A DNA stretch of 64,000 nucleotides, from positions 12,194,501 to 12,258,500 of the forward strand of contig NC_056423.1 in NCBI RefSeq assembly GCF_905147365.1, given 5' to 3'. This DNA comes from Aricia agestis. Lineage: Eukaryota > Arthropoda > Insecta > Lepidoptera > Lycaenidae. Under the pieces are notes generated by a model, which had not been told where the DNA came from, did no database searches, and was given only the letters and a program-made list of their open reading frames with translations. This document shows, in pieces, positions 12,106 through 23,732 of the stretch (positions are counted from its first letter, which is position 1; every line of letters begins with the position of its first letter). A program made the translations under genes and the position numbers.

Positions 12106-13475
12106 CAGGGTGACCATATGTGGCAGGTTCCTGCCATTTTGGCAGGATTGGCGTCTTATTTTGGCCTGTGGCGTGACGATCGGTTGACGTTTTAAAAACT
12201 TGGCAGGTTTTGGCAGGATTGGGGTATGAAAAATAAATGTTATTTTTGCATCAAAGAAGTCAGTGATTTATTAGAATCTGGTGGTAGTAATACAAATTAA
12301 TATTACCAAATAAATTTATTTTCTTTCTTTGTTTCTTTCTTTCATATTCTGTTTTAAGTGTAGATAATTTTCGGGGTGCAATAGGCAGAATGCAAAATTC
12401 TAATAGACAGTATAATTTTAAATGTTTCAAAGGGATTGTTATGCTTACCAACGCTTCATGCGAAAGAATGTTCTCCCAAATTAATACAAAAACTCGGAAC
12501 CGTTTTTAGGGTTCCGTACCCAAAGGGTAAAAACGGGACCCTGTTCATGAGACTTCGATGTCTGTCTGTCCGTCTGTCTGTCTCCAGGCTGTATCTCAAG
12601 AACCGCTATAGCTAGAGTTCTGAAAATTTCACAGATTGTGTATTTCCTGTGCCGCTAAACCAAGCAACCGGAGCAACAAATACCAAAATCAAAATAAAAG
12701 TAATATTCAAGGGGGGCTCCCATACAACAATCGTGATTTTCTTGCTCGTAATCAATAATGGCAACAGCTAAACACATACCCCCTTACTAATAAGTATAAG
12801 CTATGAATTGTAATATAAGTAATAATATGTGCATTGTAATATAAATAATATATGAATTGTAATAAGCTATGAAAAACAGTGTTTTGTGCCTGTCACACAA
12901 GTGACATTTTTAATTGGATTGAAGAAGACAAAATACTGTATTAAGTAAGCTTATATTATAGCGTTTATTAGTAAGAGGGTTTAAATTTTCCCAAAATCCT
13001 TAATTATATATTTTGTAATTTAATTAATAATAATAAAATTTTAATAAAATAAATATTTGATCCCATAAAAACACAATTTTTTGCCTAAGTACTTTCTGAT
13101 TTCTCTCTGTAACGGTACGGAACCCTTCGTGAGCGAGCCCGACTCGCACTTGGCTGATTTTATAAACAAACATGTTGCATGTATGTTGCATGAATGGTGA
13201 GCATAGTGATTGCAAATTTTCCTTCGAACCTACAAAATAAAATTTGAATTGCATGAACAAATCTATGTATAAAGATGAAGAAATGGAAGAAGACGATGCG
13301 AATGTTTAATGTTATAAAAAATGCAATATATTATATTATGTGTATTTTTACATTTCTTATTTTAAAACAGTAAATAAAGATGGATTTAGGCATTTTTTAC
13401 TACAGGCTTTGGCAGGATTTGGCAGTCTTTTGACCAAAGTTTGGCAGGATCTGTAATTTAAATATGGTCACCCTG
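12106..13475 (+). mobile_element. hAT transposon with transposase remnant and nested insertion
   Basis: Terminal inverted repeats CAGGGTGACCATAT/ATATGGTCACCCTG are flanked by a perfect 8-bp duplication GTTACCGT (12098-12105, 13476-13483), the hAT hallmark. Near 12440-12510 the + strand encodes LTNASCERMFSQIN, matching the C-terminal dimerisation motif of hAT transposases. The reading is interrupted by a repeat at about 12504-13163, after which a remnant ending in an acidic KDEEMEEDDANV tail and stop is seen near 13270-13307. Most of the transposase is missing, so the element is dead. Confidence 0.9.
12504..13163. mobile_element. GGTTCCGTACCC-type repeat nested in the hAT element
   Basis: Starts TTTTTAGGGTTCCGTACCCA and ends near CGGAACCCTTCGTGAGCGAG plus GACTCGCACTTGGCTG. 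It splits the hAT transposase remnant, so it inserted later. Partial relatives occur at about 15006-15055, 43645-43725 and 45902-46010. A TGTCTGTCCGTCTGTCTGTC microsatellite-like tract lies inside. Confidence 0.75.
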
Positions 13476-13646
13476 GTTACCGTTGTCTGCCTCAGTCGTG
13501 ATTTACTGATGAGGCTGAACGACCGTTGCGTTCTACGAATCCTTACTAATATTATTTGGCTTGTTTGGGGCACTGCCATGTCCAAACACAGACTATAGGA
13601 TACTTTACATCTCGGAAAAAAATTCGGTGATCTAGTAATAAATGCT

Positions 13647-13852
13647 AGGGTAGTTGACTAGTACATTGGACAGTACTACTCATTGGACAGATCATAAAAA
13701 CACAATAAAATATGCCTGTTTTTAAAGTAATTATAGAACGCCTGATTTTTAAGAAAAACAGGTAGTTTTTAAAGCAACCTTAATAAAATATGTAGTGTTT
13801 TTGTGCTCTGTCCAATGACTAGTACTGTCCAATCACTAGTCATGTTCACCCT
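13647..13852. mobile_element. MITE, about 205 bp, TA target
   Basis: Inverted ends of roughly 55 bp carry GACTAGT, ATTGGACAGTACTA and AAAAACAC blocks on both sides, mirrored. The unit is flanked by TA on both sides, compatible with a Tc1/mariner-type non-autonomous element. Confidence 0.75.
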
Positions 13853-13869
13853 ATAAAAGAGTAATTATA

Positions 13870-14080
13870 TAGTCTGTCAAGAAAGTCATGACAGGCGGTA
13901 AAATTTTAAATGAAATAAAAAATAAGAGAACTTTATTACTTCGAGATAAAAATGTGTAAGGTGACAATATTTAAAATGTAATAAGCGTTCTCTGTGAAAA
14001 TACAAAGAAAAAAATACATCTTTTAAGCGTGATTACGTTTAGAAAATTTTCCCGCCTGTCATGACTTTCTTGACGCACTG
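13870..14080. mobile_element. mariner-like MITE
   Basis: The ends share GTCAAGAAAGTCATGACAGG as an inverted repeat and are flanked by TA. The right terminus CAGTGCGTCAAGAAAGT (read inward) resembles Tc1/mariner termini. No transposase frame. Confidence 0.8.
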
Positions 14081-14277
14081 TACCTAGTATCTTAGGTTTT
14101 TTGTGAGGAGTTTCATTTTCCAATAGCGTTGTTAATTATTATCAGCCAATGTTGAGTTAGCCAATGAAAAGCGCTACACCGGCTACAGAATAAATTCAAG
14201 CACAATTCGAGCATAACCTACATATTATATTCTGTGGCATAACGGAGTCAAAATTGGGCACCACTAAATGCGAGTCT

Positions 14278-14406
14278 AAGGAGCTGTTTCACCACTTCCT
14301 GTTAAGTGCCAGATAGGCTATCCACCACTTAACTTGACAGATACAGTATGGAGAATCTGTCAAAAGAGTTGTGGATAGCCTATCCAGCACTTATCAGGAA
14401 GTCATA
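14278..14406. mobile_element. Foldback MITE
   Basis: CACTTCCTGTTAAGTGC and GATAGGCTATCCAC pair with GTGGATAGCCTATCC and GCACTTATCAGGAAGT across a short AT-rich centre. A fragment of the same family lies at 16940-16992. Confidence 0.75.
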
Positions 14407-15005
14407 GGCGTAAAAAAGTTGACCAATCAACGGCACTTTTCAGCATCATCATCATCTAGTGTCGTCTTCATATCGAAGTTCGGCGGTGACGCCCTCAACA
14501 CCCGCGTTCGGTTCACGCGCGATAAACAAAATAGTTTACCGCGCGGGAACCGTTCCGGGATAAACACTTTCCCGGGACTCAACGTGTCTCTATACATTTC
14601 AGCAAAATCGATGCAGTGGTTTGGCAGGCGCGGTCGCAGCCTGAAATTTTGGAGTGGGTCACTCACTATACCAAAAATTTATTGTCAAAAATTTCCTTTT
14701 ATTATTTGGCAAGATTTTGAGATTTTTCAATTTGATCTTAGATTTTGGGGGGGGGGGGGGGGGTCATGGCCCCTGTGACCCCTTCCTTTCGGAAAAACCT
14801 GCGAAAGTCGACCAAACAATATTGGAATTCAACGACCAACACTTGCACATTCCACTCGATGGTGCGGACAGGTATCTGACCGGTATGCAAATCGTTTAAT
14901 TGCCTTGCCTGTGATCGATCGCGCCAGATATACTTTCAACATGATGATGAAATGTTTGTGGTTGACGAAGATGTAGGAAGCCATCGACGACAGTTATTTG
15001 TTTTT

Positions 15006-15060
15006 TGGGTTCCGTACCCAAATGGAAAAAAACGGGAACCCTTATAGATTCGTCAAATTG
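15006..15060. repeat. GGTTCCGTACCC-type repeat fragment
   Basis: GGGTTCCGTACCCAAATGG followed by AACGGGAACCCTTATAGATT matches the start of the longer repeat nested in the hAT element. Confidence 0.6.
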
Positions 15061-15769
15061 TTAGCCATCGACGAAAAGTAGTTACTGGTTTTTAGGGTTT
15101 ATCATAGATGATAGATCCTAATAGATTCGTCTTGTCTGCAGGTCTATCCGTCCGTATGTCACAGTTACTTTTCTCCGAAACTGTACATTGCCTATTTATT
15201 CCTCGATGCCGAAATAAAAGGCACAGAATCCTTAATAATAAATAAATAGGAAAAATGGCGATGGGCAGGGCATTTCTCATAGAAACATAGAAACCAAAAG
15301 TCTTTCGCTATTTTCACAAAGAACTATACAGGGTGTAATAAAACAGAGTTATACTTAAGGGTTTGTATGAGTATCCTGTATCGAGTTTTATGTTAAAGCG
15401 GCAAACAAAAATCATTTTTTTTGCGCTGCCACTTTCACAGTGCATTCTATAATAGGGACACATTCACCTTAAAGTTTATTTTTCGTAAATCGTAGCTTTA
15501 AACACAAGAGCCCTTCTTTAATGCCAAGTGGTTATGGTTGGTGGTATTCCAAAGGTCATCACTCTATGCTCAATGATCCGATATCCGACATCCAATACGA
15601 CTGTCCGACACGCTGTCCGACATGACACCCGACACGAGGTCAACGACAGACAAAAACAGACTGACTAATGAGTACTTATGTTTAATTTAGATTGGGTTTT
15701 GTTGTATCCTTAGTCACAGTATTGGGGCAAATCTTTGGTGCATCTGTTGTTGGTTGTTGGCATATTTTT

Positions 15770-16100
15770 ATCCTTACTAATATTATAATAAATGCGAAAT
15801 TGTGTCTGTGTGTATGTCTGTTGCCTTTTAACGCTTAACCCATCAATCCCTAGCCGGCTGCCGCATAACAATTGAATATATATTGTGTCTGCGATACCCA
15901 CGATGGAGGTGTTAAAAGGCTGAACCGATTAAACTTTTCAACGAACTAGTTAACGAATTTGGTATGGAGATATATGATACTTTGAGAGACGGGAAAGGAT
16001 AGGATTTTGTTGCAGAAAAAGTACGGTGCGCGATAAACAAATTTTGCCGCAAATCGACGGAGTTGCCGTCGATATCTATTAATGATTAATCTATACCTCT
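15770..16100 (+). repeat. Degenerate interspersed repeat with TGTCTG tract
   Basis: CCTTACTAATATTATAATAA, AATGCGAAATTGTGTCTGTG, CTGAACCGATTAAAC and GGTATGGAGATATATGATAC occur in the order typical of an abundant lepidopteran repeat; related wording is seen at about 20040-20300, 20840-21070 and 24570-24700. No coding content. Confidence 0.55.
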
Positions 16101-16864
16101 TTAACATTTACATGTTATATCCAATATCTATTGACAAAAGTAGATTATAGCTTTAAAACATAAGATTAAATAATGGCACAGTATACTGCAACGTGCCATT
16201 TGGCGTAACGTGCCATTTTGTAATTCGGTGTAATTGCAGACCGTGGCCATGTGACCCTTAAGGTCGCGCCATCTGAGTTTCGGCCTCAACGCAGGGCCAG
16301 CCCTAATATGGTAAGGGCACACACCGAACGCCCTTAGTCTAGAATGTTTCCTGTTTGTGCACTAGCGGAAAATACCTGATCTAGATTACTTTAAACTAGC
16401 AAAATCTGGAAAACCTTAGACCTAGTAAGTCCGGATAGGAAGCTTGGAAAATCAATAGTATTTTTCTTTAGTTTTGACAAATAATTTAGAAAAATACTTT
16501 TTTCGGTAAGTATACCAAAGCTTGGAAAATCCAAGATACAGATTTTCCACTGATGACTAAGCTATACTAATCTTAGTCAGTCATCAGTATCTATGGTTAT
16601 TTCCGTTTTTGGCGTTGTTAGAAAAAAATTACTAAAAGATTAAAGGAACTATAAGATTTTTTTCGTTTATGAATCTCTAACTCTACGGTATTTGAAAATG
16701 CACAAAATTTAAGACTTAAGACATCCATAAGTTATAATAAGAAAAAAAGTTGGTCCGTCTGTCTGTACATTTCACTTCGTCACAGTTGAACAGATGGTGC
16801 TGCGATTGCAATTATTGATACATCTTTGAATATATCAATAATGGTATATATCAATAATGGAATA

Positions 16865-16930
16865 ATGGGATAAGGGGATTGGGCCTCCGGTAAACTCACT
16901 CACTCGGCGAAACACAGCGCAAGCGCTGTT
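16865..16930 (-). mobile_element. GC-rich retroposon fragment (copy 6)
   Basis: Only the GGGCCTCCGGTAAACTCACT to CACAGCGCAAGCGCTGTT part of the family is present. Confidence 0.8.
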
Positions 16931-16939
16931 CTCTATCGT

Positions 16940-16992
16940 ATTTCTCAGATAGGTTGTGGATAGCTATCCGGCACTTATCAGGAAGTGATGAA
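16940..16992. mobile_element. Fragment of foldback MITE
   Basis: GGTTGTGGATAGCTATCCGG and CACTTATCAGGAAGT match one arm of the foldback MITE at 14278-14406. It directly follows the retroposon fragment. Confidence 0.65.
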
Positions 16993-17384
16993 ACAGTCCG
17001 TAAGTGTGGTAAGACTTGGTATTGAAATGTTTTTGATTATTTTTAATGTACAATTACTTAATGTTTTACCAAATAAAATTTCTTTCCTTCTTTCTTCTTT
17101 AAGCACCCAGATTACTATTACAAACATCCTACAAACGTTTCAATTTCGTAATAGTATAGTGATTAATTTGTTAAAAGCCTACCGCGGCAGGGTCGGGCGG
17201 ACCTCGCGTTTGACAAAACCGGCGGTACAAGGCCGCGGTGCACTGCTCCGGCACATTGATGTGGGAACGTAGATCCACCAATAAAATGGTATGCGTCGTT
17301 TATATTCAGCCCTGTTGGGCAGGGAAGTTAGCAGGAAAGTGGGCCGCGCGAGGATGTAGTCACTCGCGCTGCTATTTTTCATGC

Positions 17385-17689
17385 CTAGGGTTGCCAGGTC
17401 GCTTAGCCAAAAAGCCGGACAAAGGAGCCAGCTTGGCCGGACATTTGTACAAAAAAGTCCTGCTATCGAGTACTTAGAATCTCAACTTTTAGTGTAGGAA
17501 TACGTTCGTAATTTTCTGTTTTATTAAAAACAATTTTACATACAATTTTACATTTTATTAGGTGTAAAACCTTCTAAAAATATTAGATTTTCATATAAAA
17601 TTATCGATTCAAAGCTCTACAAAAGCCGGACTCCTCTTAATTTTGGCCGGACAAGCAATCAAAAAGCAACGGACGCCTGGCAACCCTAG
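17385..17689. mobile_element. hAT-like MITE
   Basis: The ends CTAGGGTTGCCAGG and CCTGGCAACCCTAG (with one offset base) are inverted copies; GCCGGAC motifs recur inside both halves. No clear 8-bp duplication, so the hAT assignment rests on end wording only. Confidence 0.6.
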
Positions 17690-18049
17690 TCCGCTGCTGC
17701 TGCCCGACGTGGCAAGTACATAGAGGGCTGAGTGTTAAACGTTCACTCGCGTCGTTACTGCCGCAAGTATTCATGGCAATATGGCCGGTCGGTGTTCGTC
17801 CTAACAGGCAAGGCTACAGGATGTCGCGATGGGCCTGCACGATGCAATGTGTACGGTCGTTGGCAGAGTTGCGGTAGAGTTGTAGTGGGTAGATCGACGC
17901 CAGGGGAATCCCACATACCCCGGCCGATATCTCCAATCCAGGAATTGTGAAATTTCCCTATGTACAAAAAATATGTTGCCTGCAACTCCGTTGCTAAGAA
18001 GTTCACGCGGGAACCGTAAATATTGCCGCGATCATGTCTTTTGTGTCAG
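17690..18049. other. GC-richer gene-free stretch
   Basis: Locally more GC-rich than its surroundings, as is the flank at 17170-17380 before the MITE. Overlapping short open frames run in both directions but none shows a domain. Possibly part of an older retroelement split by the MITE. Confidence 0.35.
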
Positions 18050-18173
18050 TTTTTTTTATGAAATAAGGGGGCAAACGAGCAAACGGGTCACCTGATGGGA
18101 AGCAACTACCGTCACCCATGGACACTCGCAGCATCAGAAGAGCTGCAGGTGCTTTGCCGGCCTTTTAAGAGGG
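18050..18173 (-). mobile_element. GC-rich retroposon fragment (copy 7)
   Basis: Only the 3' part of the family is present: A-tail complement, CAAACGAGCAAACGGGTCAC, CCCATGGACACTCGC and GCCGGCCTTTTAAGAGG, then it stops. Confidence 0.85.
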
Positions 18174-18584
18174 TTGTTGTGTGTGCTAGTAACGACCTCT
18201 GCTCCGACATTTACCGTTTACTTAATATTCTCTATTGTGTCCTACTTGTTGACTCACTTTCGGCTCCATAACTTTAAGGAGAACGGTCCTAAAACAAAAA
18301 AAAAAATTGTTGTATCTAGCAATTCAACATCGTGTAGAGTACAACTAAATCATGGTTCGTACGTATAAGGCTATGGTGTTGGCGGGGCGAGGCCGACGTA
18401 CAGACGGACGAATCGTACGTTTTATTATGTAACAACCGTTTTTATGGTTTTTGCTACAAAAACTGTACTAATTAGCTATGTTGCCAAGTACCTACTCCAT
18501 GTTTTTATGTGAATAAAGAATTAAAGCGTGTATAAAGGAAAAAAATCATTTCTTAAATCCTAAGAAATGATTTTCTTCTGTATC

Positions 18585-18793
18585 TTTTTTTTTATAAAAT
18601 AAGGGGGCAAACGGGAAAACGGGTCACCTGATGAAAAGCAACTTCCGTCGCCCATGGACACTCGCAGCATCAAAAGAGCTGCAGGTGCGTTGTCGGCCTT
18701 TTAAGAAGGAATAGGGTAATAGGGGATGGTAGGGAAGGGAATAGGGGAGGGTAGGAAAGGAATAGGAGAGGATAGGGAAGGGAATTGGGCCTC
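18585..18793 (-). mobile_element. GC-rich retroposon fragment (copy 8)
   Basis: Contains the 3' part plus the G/A/T-rich tract and stops at GGAATTGGGCCTC, lacking the 5' third of the unit. Confidence 0.85.
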
Positions 18794-19059
18794 TATTATC
18801 TAAGCCATTATCTAAGTCAATAGCTATTTATTTCTCTCGACTGAAGAATAGAGAAGAGAAAATACTTGTAGTTATAATATGTCCTCTGATGTTCCACATA
18901 CAACTACAATATTATGTTTTCTTCTCTATTCTTCTAAACTCTATCTATATCCATGCAGCGTAATATAAAGCCGTCCTCGATAGAGGGACTATCCATCACA
19001 AGAATAATTTATCAATTCGAACCACTAGTATCTGGGTAGTAATAGTTCCAGAGACGTTC

Positions 19060-19850
19060 AAAAAAACAATCTTTTCAGCTTTATAATGTTACTAGACGTT
19101 CCGCGCGGCTTCACCCGCGTAAATAAGATACTTTACAGACAAATTAGTCCACAAAAAATAGCAAAAAATATGATCCTTCATGTTGTCTACTTCTTATCTG
19201 TGCCAAATAACATAAAAATTGCTTCAGAAGTTTTTTTCCTCTATTTCTTTGCTCCTATTAGTCTTAGCGTGATAAAATATATCGTATAGCCTTCCTCTAT
19301 AAATGGGCTATCTAACACTGAACATTTTTTTCAAATCGGACCAGTAGTTCCTGAGATTAGCCCTTTCAATTAATTTCCCCCCCGTTTTTTCCACATTTTC
19401 CTCTATTTTTTCGCTCCTATTAGTCTTAGTGATAAAATATAGCCTATAGCCTTCCTCGATAAATGGGCTATCTAACACTGCAATAATTTATTAAATCGGA
19501 CCAGTACTTCCTGAGATTAGCGCGTTCAAACAAAAAACAAACTCTTCCACTTTATAATATTACTAGCTGTCCCTGTAAACTTCGTGTCACTTTAAAACCT
19601 TCCCTGGACTTCTACGAATATTTTAAGGCTAAAATCAACCCAATCCGTTCAACCGTTTTCGAGTTTTAGCGCGACTAACACATTTGAAAATCCATTTTTA
19701 TATATAAGACTAGCTGTTCCGGTGAACTTCGTGTCACTTTAAAACCTTCCCTGGACTTCGAGGATTATTTTAAGAATAAAATCAGCCCATCCGTTTAGCT
19801 GTTTTCGAGTTTTAGCGCGACTAACACATTTGAAAATCCATTTTTATATG
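19060..19850. repeat. Cluster of degenerate interspersed repeats
   Basis: Several tandemly arranged relatives: two blocks of ATGGGCTATCTAACACTG (near 19303 and 19465) and two blocks carrying GTGAACTTCGTGTCACTTTA, CTTCCCTGGACTTC and GTTTTAGCGCGACTAACACA (19560-19690 and 19710-19850). A further copy of the latter is at 44980-45140 within the EcKinase gene. Confidence 0.6.
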
Positions 19851-20318
19851 GCTGCTGTTAAGCGGGTTTTGAGTTAATAATGCAGTTTTGTTCTTTATAA
19901 CATAAGATTTACGACAGTGAAATCCATTTTTTTGAAAACCCACTGTGGCATATTCTAGAGTACAAAAATGGTTAATGCTTATTCCTGTAAGTGAGGTTTT
20001 GTGTACAGCATTTATGTAGTATGTTTCTAAAATGATTTGCGCTGAAACCGCTGAACCGATTTTGATAACATTTTGTATGCGGATACTTTGAATCAATTAC
20101 AATGACCTAGTAGATACTTTTTGTCCCGGAAAATGTACGGTTCCTGTGCAGTCAACAACAATGAATTTGGCATAAGATATCGATATTGAGTACATGTAGA
20201 TATTACGTAAGGTTTTGGAGAAGGACATAGGATAATATTATTTATCATGGAAAATTTAAGCTGCTGAACCGATTTTGATTAAATTTAGTTAATGTAGAAA
20301 TAATTAGTTTATCACATG

Positions 20319-20525
20319 CAGAGTTGGGCAAAAAGTAATTAGTAATTTTAATCAGATTACAAATTAATTAGATTGATGAAGTAATTGTGCATTTGAAATT
20401 ACCCGTAAGTTGATTAACAATAATATGTATAAAATGTATTCTAAATTCTAATTATTTTAGTTTGCAATTAGATTAATAATTCAATTAGACTAACGAGTAT
20501 TTCAATAATTATGCCCAATGTCCAA
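20319..20525. mobile_element. hAT-like AT-rich MITE
   Basis: Starts CAGAGTTGGGCA and ends near ATGCCCAATG; the interior is almost entirely AATTA-type sequence. End wording resembles hAT termini but the right end is degenerate and no duplication is clear. Confidence 0.5.
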
Positions 20526-20559
20526 TGCTGGTAATTATAATATATAAAAAAACTCCCAC

Positions 20560-20800
20560 ACCGATTTCGGGGCGGTGGCCGGTTTCAATAAAACCAGGCC
20601 AGTTACGCATGAGTAATATCATAGTGCCCAAGTGTGTGCGCAATACACAAGAGCACTCTGGTTTCAATGAAACCAGCCCAGTTACGCAGGAGTAATTTTA
20701 TAGTGCCCAAATACACACGCGCGATACATAAGAGCACTCTGCGGGAAGCGCGCACTTTTCCGATACATAACGCATACCAAATATCATCAAAATCCATGTA
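20560..20800. repeat. Two tandem repeats of about 85 bp
   Basis: GTTTCAATAAAACCAGGCCA, GTTACGCATGAGTAAT, CATAGTGCCCAAGTG and ACAAGAGCACTCTG are followed at once by a second, diverged copy of the same series. Confidence 0.75.
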
Positions 20801-21138
20801 GTGGTATAAGCAGAAATCATTTTATTTAACGCCTGGGAACCGTACATTTTTCCGAGACAAAAAGGATCCTATGGCCTTTTCCGGGACTCAAAGTATCTCC
20901 ATACCAAGTTTCATCAAAATCTGTTTAGCGGTTTAGGCGCAAAATAGGAAATTTTATAACGCAGTAACCGTACATTTTTAAAGACACTAATTATCTTATG
21001 TCCTTTCACGAGAGTCAAAGTATGTGCACACCAATTTTCATCAAAATCGGTTCAGCGGCTTAGGCGCAAAAACAGTCCAAACCGTTCAGCCGTTTTCGAG
21101 TTTTAGCGCGACTAACACATTTGAAAATCCATTTTTAA

Positions 21139-21174
21139 CCCCCGACAAAAAAGAGGGGTGTTATAAGTTTGACG

Positions 21175-21205
<31 letters not shown>

Positions 21206-21330
21206 TTGTCTGTGTGTGTATCTGTCCGTGGCATCGTAGCATCCAAACGGGTGGACCGATTTTGATCTAGTTTTTTTTTTGTTTGAAAGCTGACAAGATC
21301 GAGAGTGTTCTTAGCTATAATTCATCATCA
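21139..21330. repeat. CCCCGACAAAAAAGAGG-type repeat with (TGTC)n tract
   Basis: The segment contains AACCCCCGACAAAAAAGAGG, a TGTCTGTCTG microsatellite and GACAAGATCGAGAGTGTTCT. A relative is at 37780-37905 in a formin intron. Confidence 0.6.
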
Positions 21331-21993
21331 TCAGCCTGCTCAGTGCTGGACAATCAGGGTTTATCTGGTTCATGAAAGGCCGTTAGCAACTTGTAGTCGA
21401 TTGATGGGTTTTATATTTCATTCTGGTTGGTGACATTTGTGAATATACACGTATACACATAATAATGGAAAGTTGACCTGGTGCTGCAGCATCACCTGGT
21501 AATCAATAGGATATCCAATTCCTCGCCAACTTAGAGCAGAGGTTTCGTGTTTGGGCTCATTTTAATTGCGACAGCCAGTAAGATGTATATAAAGTATAAA
21601 CAGTAAATATTTACATGCTGCTGCTGCAGCATCACCTGGATTTTATAGGTACCGAGCTTCTTATGAACCCAAAGTGGAGGTTTCATATTTGGGCTCATAT
21701 TAACGGCCTCATCGAAAAGGACAGTGATAGATGGTAATCATGAGAATATAATTCTGTTGATAGGAATTATTCTTCACTATAACCAACACAAGTTTAAAAA
21801 GTATGAAATAAAATTAAATTAAGAAATTTAAAAAAAACCCCGCCAAAACAACTTTAAAAAGTAATGAAATAATATTTACTGCCTTTAAGTTCAAATAATT
21901 CCTAACCTGTGTAAAGTAATATTTTAGTCCATAATTGTTGTCAAGGTGTGTCGGGGGACCACTAATGTAGATGTTTGATTTCGCTTAACAAGT

Positions 21994-22392
21994 TTAAGAG
22001 GATACACCAGGACCTAGAGAAATGAAAAGAAAGTACGTGTAATATCTATAGCTGTCTCCCTTACCTCAAGCCTATACCGCAGAACGCGATAGAGGCAACT
22101 GCAGAAAATCGACGATTCGTTGTCCCCTGATTCCTTCTCCAAAACTTAACCGATTTAAGTAATTTTTTTCATTAGAGATTAAAGAAAGGCGTGAGTTGTT
22201 CCTATGTTTTATTTTTTTTGTATAATCTAGCCAAATCTGTTTTCTGGGTGTTTAAACACAGCGGAAAATCTGGCCATTTTTTTGGGTTTTTGAACGTTCA
22301 TATCATATTTAATAATTAAATTATGAAAAAAAAAGAAAACATAGGGACATTTTAGTAGTAGTAGAAAAAAGGGCGGTGTGGACTCCTCTTAA
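21994..22392 (+). mobile_element. TTAA-flanked MITE, left copy
   Basis: Bounded by TTAA at both ends, starting TTAAGAGGATACACCAG and ending GTGGACTCCTCTTAA. It shares long segments with the inverted neighbour at 22389-22869 but lacks an internal part. TTAA targets suggest a piggyBac-like mobiliser. Confidence 0.75.
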
Positions 22393-22869
22393 GAGGATTC
22401 CACACCGCCATTTTTTCCATACAAACGTTGTCCCCTGTTTCCTCCCTGGATAATGCTAGTAGAGTTATAATTTTTTTCCTGAATATCTACGGCCACTAAT
22501 ACAATGTCCCTATGTTTTCTTTTTTTTCATAATTTAATTATTAAATAAGATATGAACGTTCAAAAACCCAAAAAAATGGCCAGATTTTCCACTGTGTTCA
22601 AACGTCCAGAAAACAGATTTGGATAGATTATACAAAAAAAGCAAAACATAGGAACACAGCTCAAGCCTTTTTTTAATCTTTAATGAAAAAAGTACTTAAA
22701 TCGGTTAAGTTTTGGAGAAGGAATCAGGGGACAACGAATCGTTGATTTTCTGGATTTTCTGCAGTTGTCTCTATCGCGTTCTGCGGTATAGGCTTGAGGT
22801 AAGGGAGACAGCTATAGATATTACACGTACTTTTTTTTCATTTCTCTAGCCGCTGTGGTATCCTCTTAA
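22389..22869 (-). mobile_element. TTAA-flanked MITE, right copy
   Basis: Starts TTAAGAGGATTCCACACCGC and ends GTGGTATCCTCTTAA; it is the inverted partner of the preceding element and is about 80 bp longer. A third fragment of this family is in the Cks intron at 51539-51612. Confidence 0.75.
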
Positions 22870-23372
22870 GGATCAATAATTCACAGCGATCTGAATCGAG
22901 ATAGGTATAATCAGCGACTTGGCGGTTGTAGGTTGCAGTTTACTTGGCGGTCACCGACACACTGTGACAACAATAATTATGGACTAAAATAGGTATTACT
23001 TTACACAAGTTAGGAATTATTTGAACTTAAAGGCAGTAAATATTATTTCATTACTTTTTAAAGTTGTTTTCGCGGGGGTTTTTTTAAATTTCTTAATATT
23101 TATATAAGATAATAATAGTCTTAATAGATGTTAGTATAGTTATTGTGAGTTGTGACTATAGTCTATAAGTCGAGTTTTAAGAATCGCAATGTTTTGACAT
23201 TGGCTGGCTGCTGTATCGGTTGTCGCCACTCAACGGAACGATAAGCGTCGGGTTTCGTTCGCAGAACTGGTGTTCTCAGTACCACAGAATATATATTAGC
23301 AACCAGTACTCAGAGAGTACCTATCAGCCTATAGTTATATACGACTTATATAGAACCTAAATATTGCATTTA

Positions 23373-23520
23373 AGGAGTGAGCACACTGGATGCGCGTATC
23401 GCACACTGTGTCGGGGCGCAGCGGATTTCCGCTTCCATACAAATTGTATGGAGGCGGATTTTTGCGATGAGCCCCGGCACGCTGAGCCCCGGCACGGCCC
23501 GTCTCAGTGTGCTCAATCCT
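23373..23520. mobile_element. MITE with TTA target duplication
   Basis: Ends AGGAGTGAGCACACTG and CAGTGTGCTCAATCCT are inverted copies with one mismatch, flanked by TTA at 23370-23372 and 23521-23523. This fits a PIF/Harbinger-type non-autonomous element of 148 bp. Confidence 0.8.
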
Positions 23521-23534
23521 TTAGCCCTCTAACT

Positions 23535-23732
23535 CAGTGTTCCGCAAACTTTTTGTGTTTTGTTTTTGGAGGTACAACACAAATTAATCAGCGTGTAGGC
23601 CGGGGTGCTCTGTTCCCAGTTCCCATTCCTTTCGTCGATCGTCCTGAGATGTTGCCTTTTTGGTCCTTATAAACTAGGAATATGTAGGTAAAATGTCATT
23701 TTTTGTGGCACACCAACTTTTGCGGAACACTG
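23535..23732. mobile_element. hAT MITE with 8-bp TSD
   Basis: Ends CAGTGTTCCGCAAACTTTTT and TTTTGCGGAACACTG are inverted copies; the 8-bp duplication CTCTAACT lies at 23527-23534 and 23733-23740. 198 bp, no coding content. It sits 14 bp from the preceding MITE. Confidence 0.9.

Larger units (their letters stand above)
21330..23110. mobile_element. Composite foldback transposon locus
   Basis: An outer inverted repeat (about 21808-21960 against 22948-23098) carries AATAATATTTACTGCCT, TCCATAATTGTTGTCAAGG and GTGTCGGGGG blocks. Inside it are two head-to-head elements that share a central TTAA at 22389-22392. Left of the inverted repeat, 21480-21780 has duplicated CTGCAGCATCACCTGG and TTTGGGCTCAT motifs. 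The outer unit and this flank recur, in opposite orientation, at 63311-64000. No transposase is visible. Confidence 0.8.

Noticed and set aside
14371..14778. 135-codon + strand frame
   Set aside because: It begins inside the foldback MITE and runs through a poly-G tract; overlapping frames in other phases are equally open. No homology recognised.
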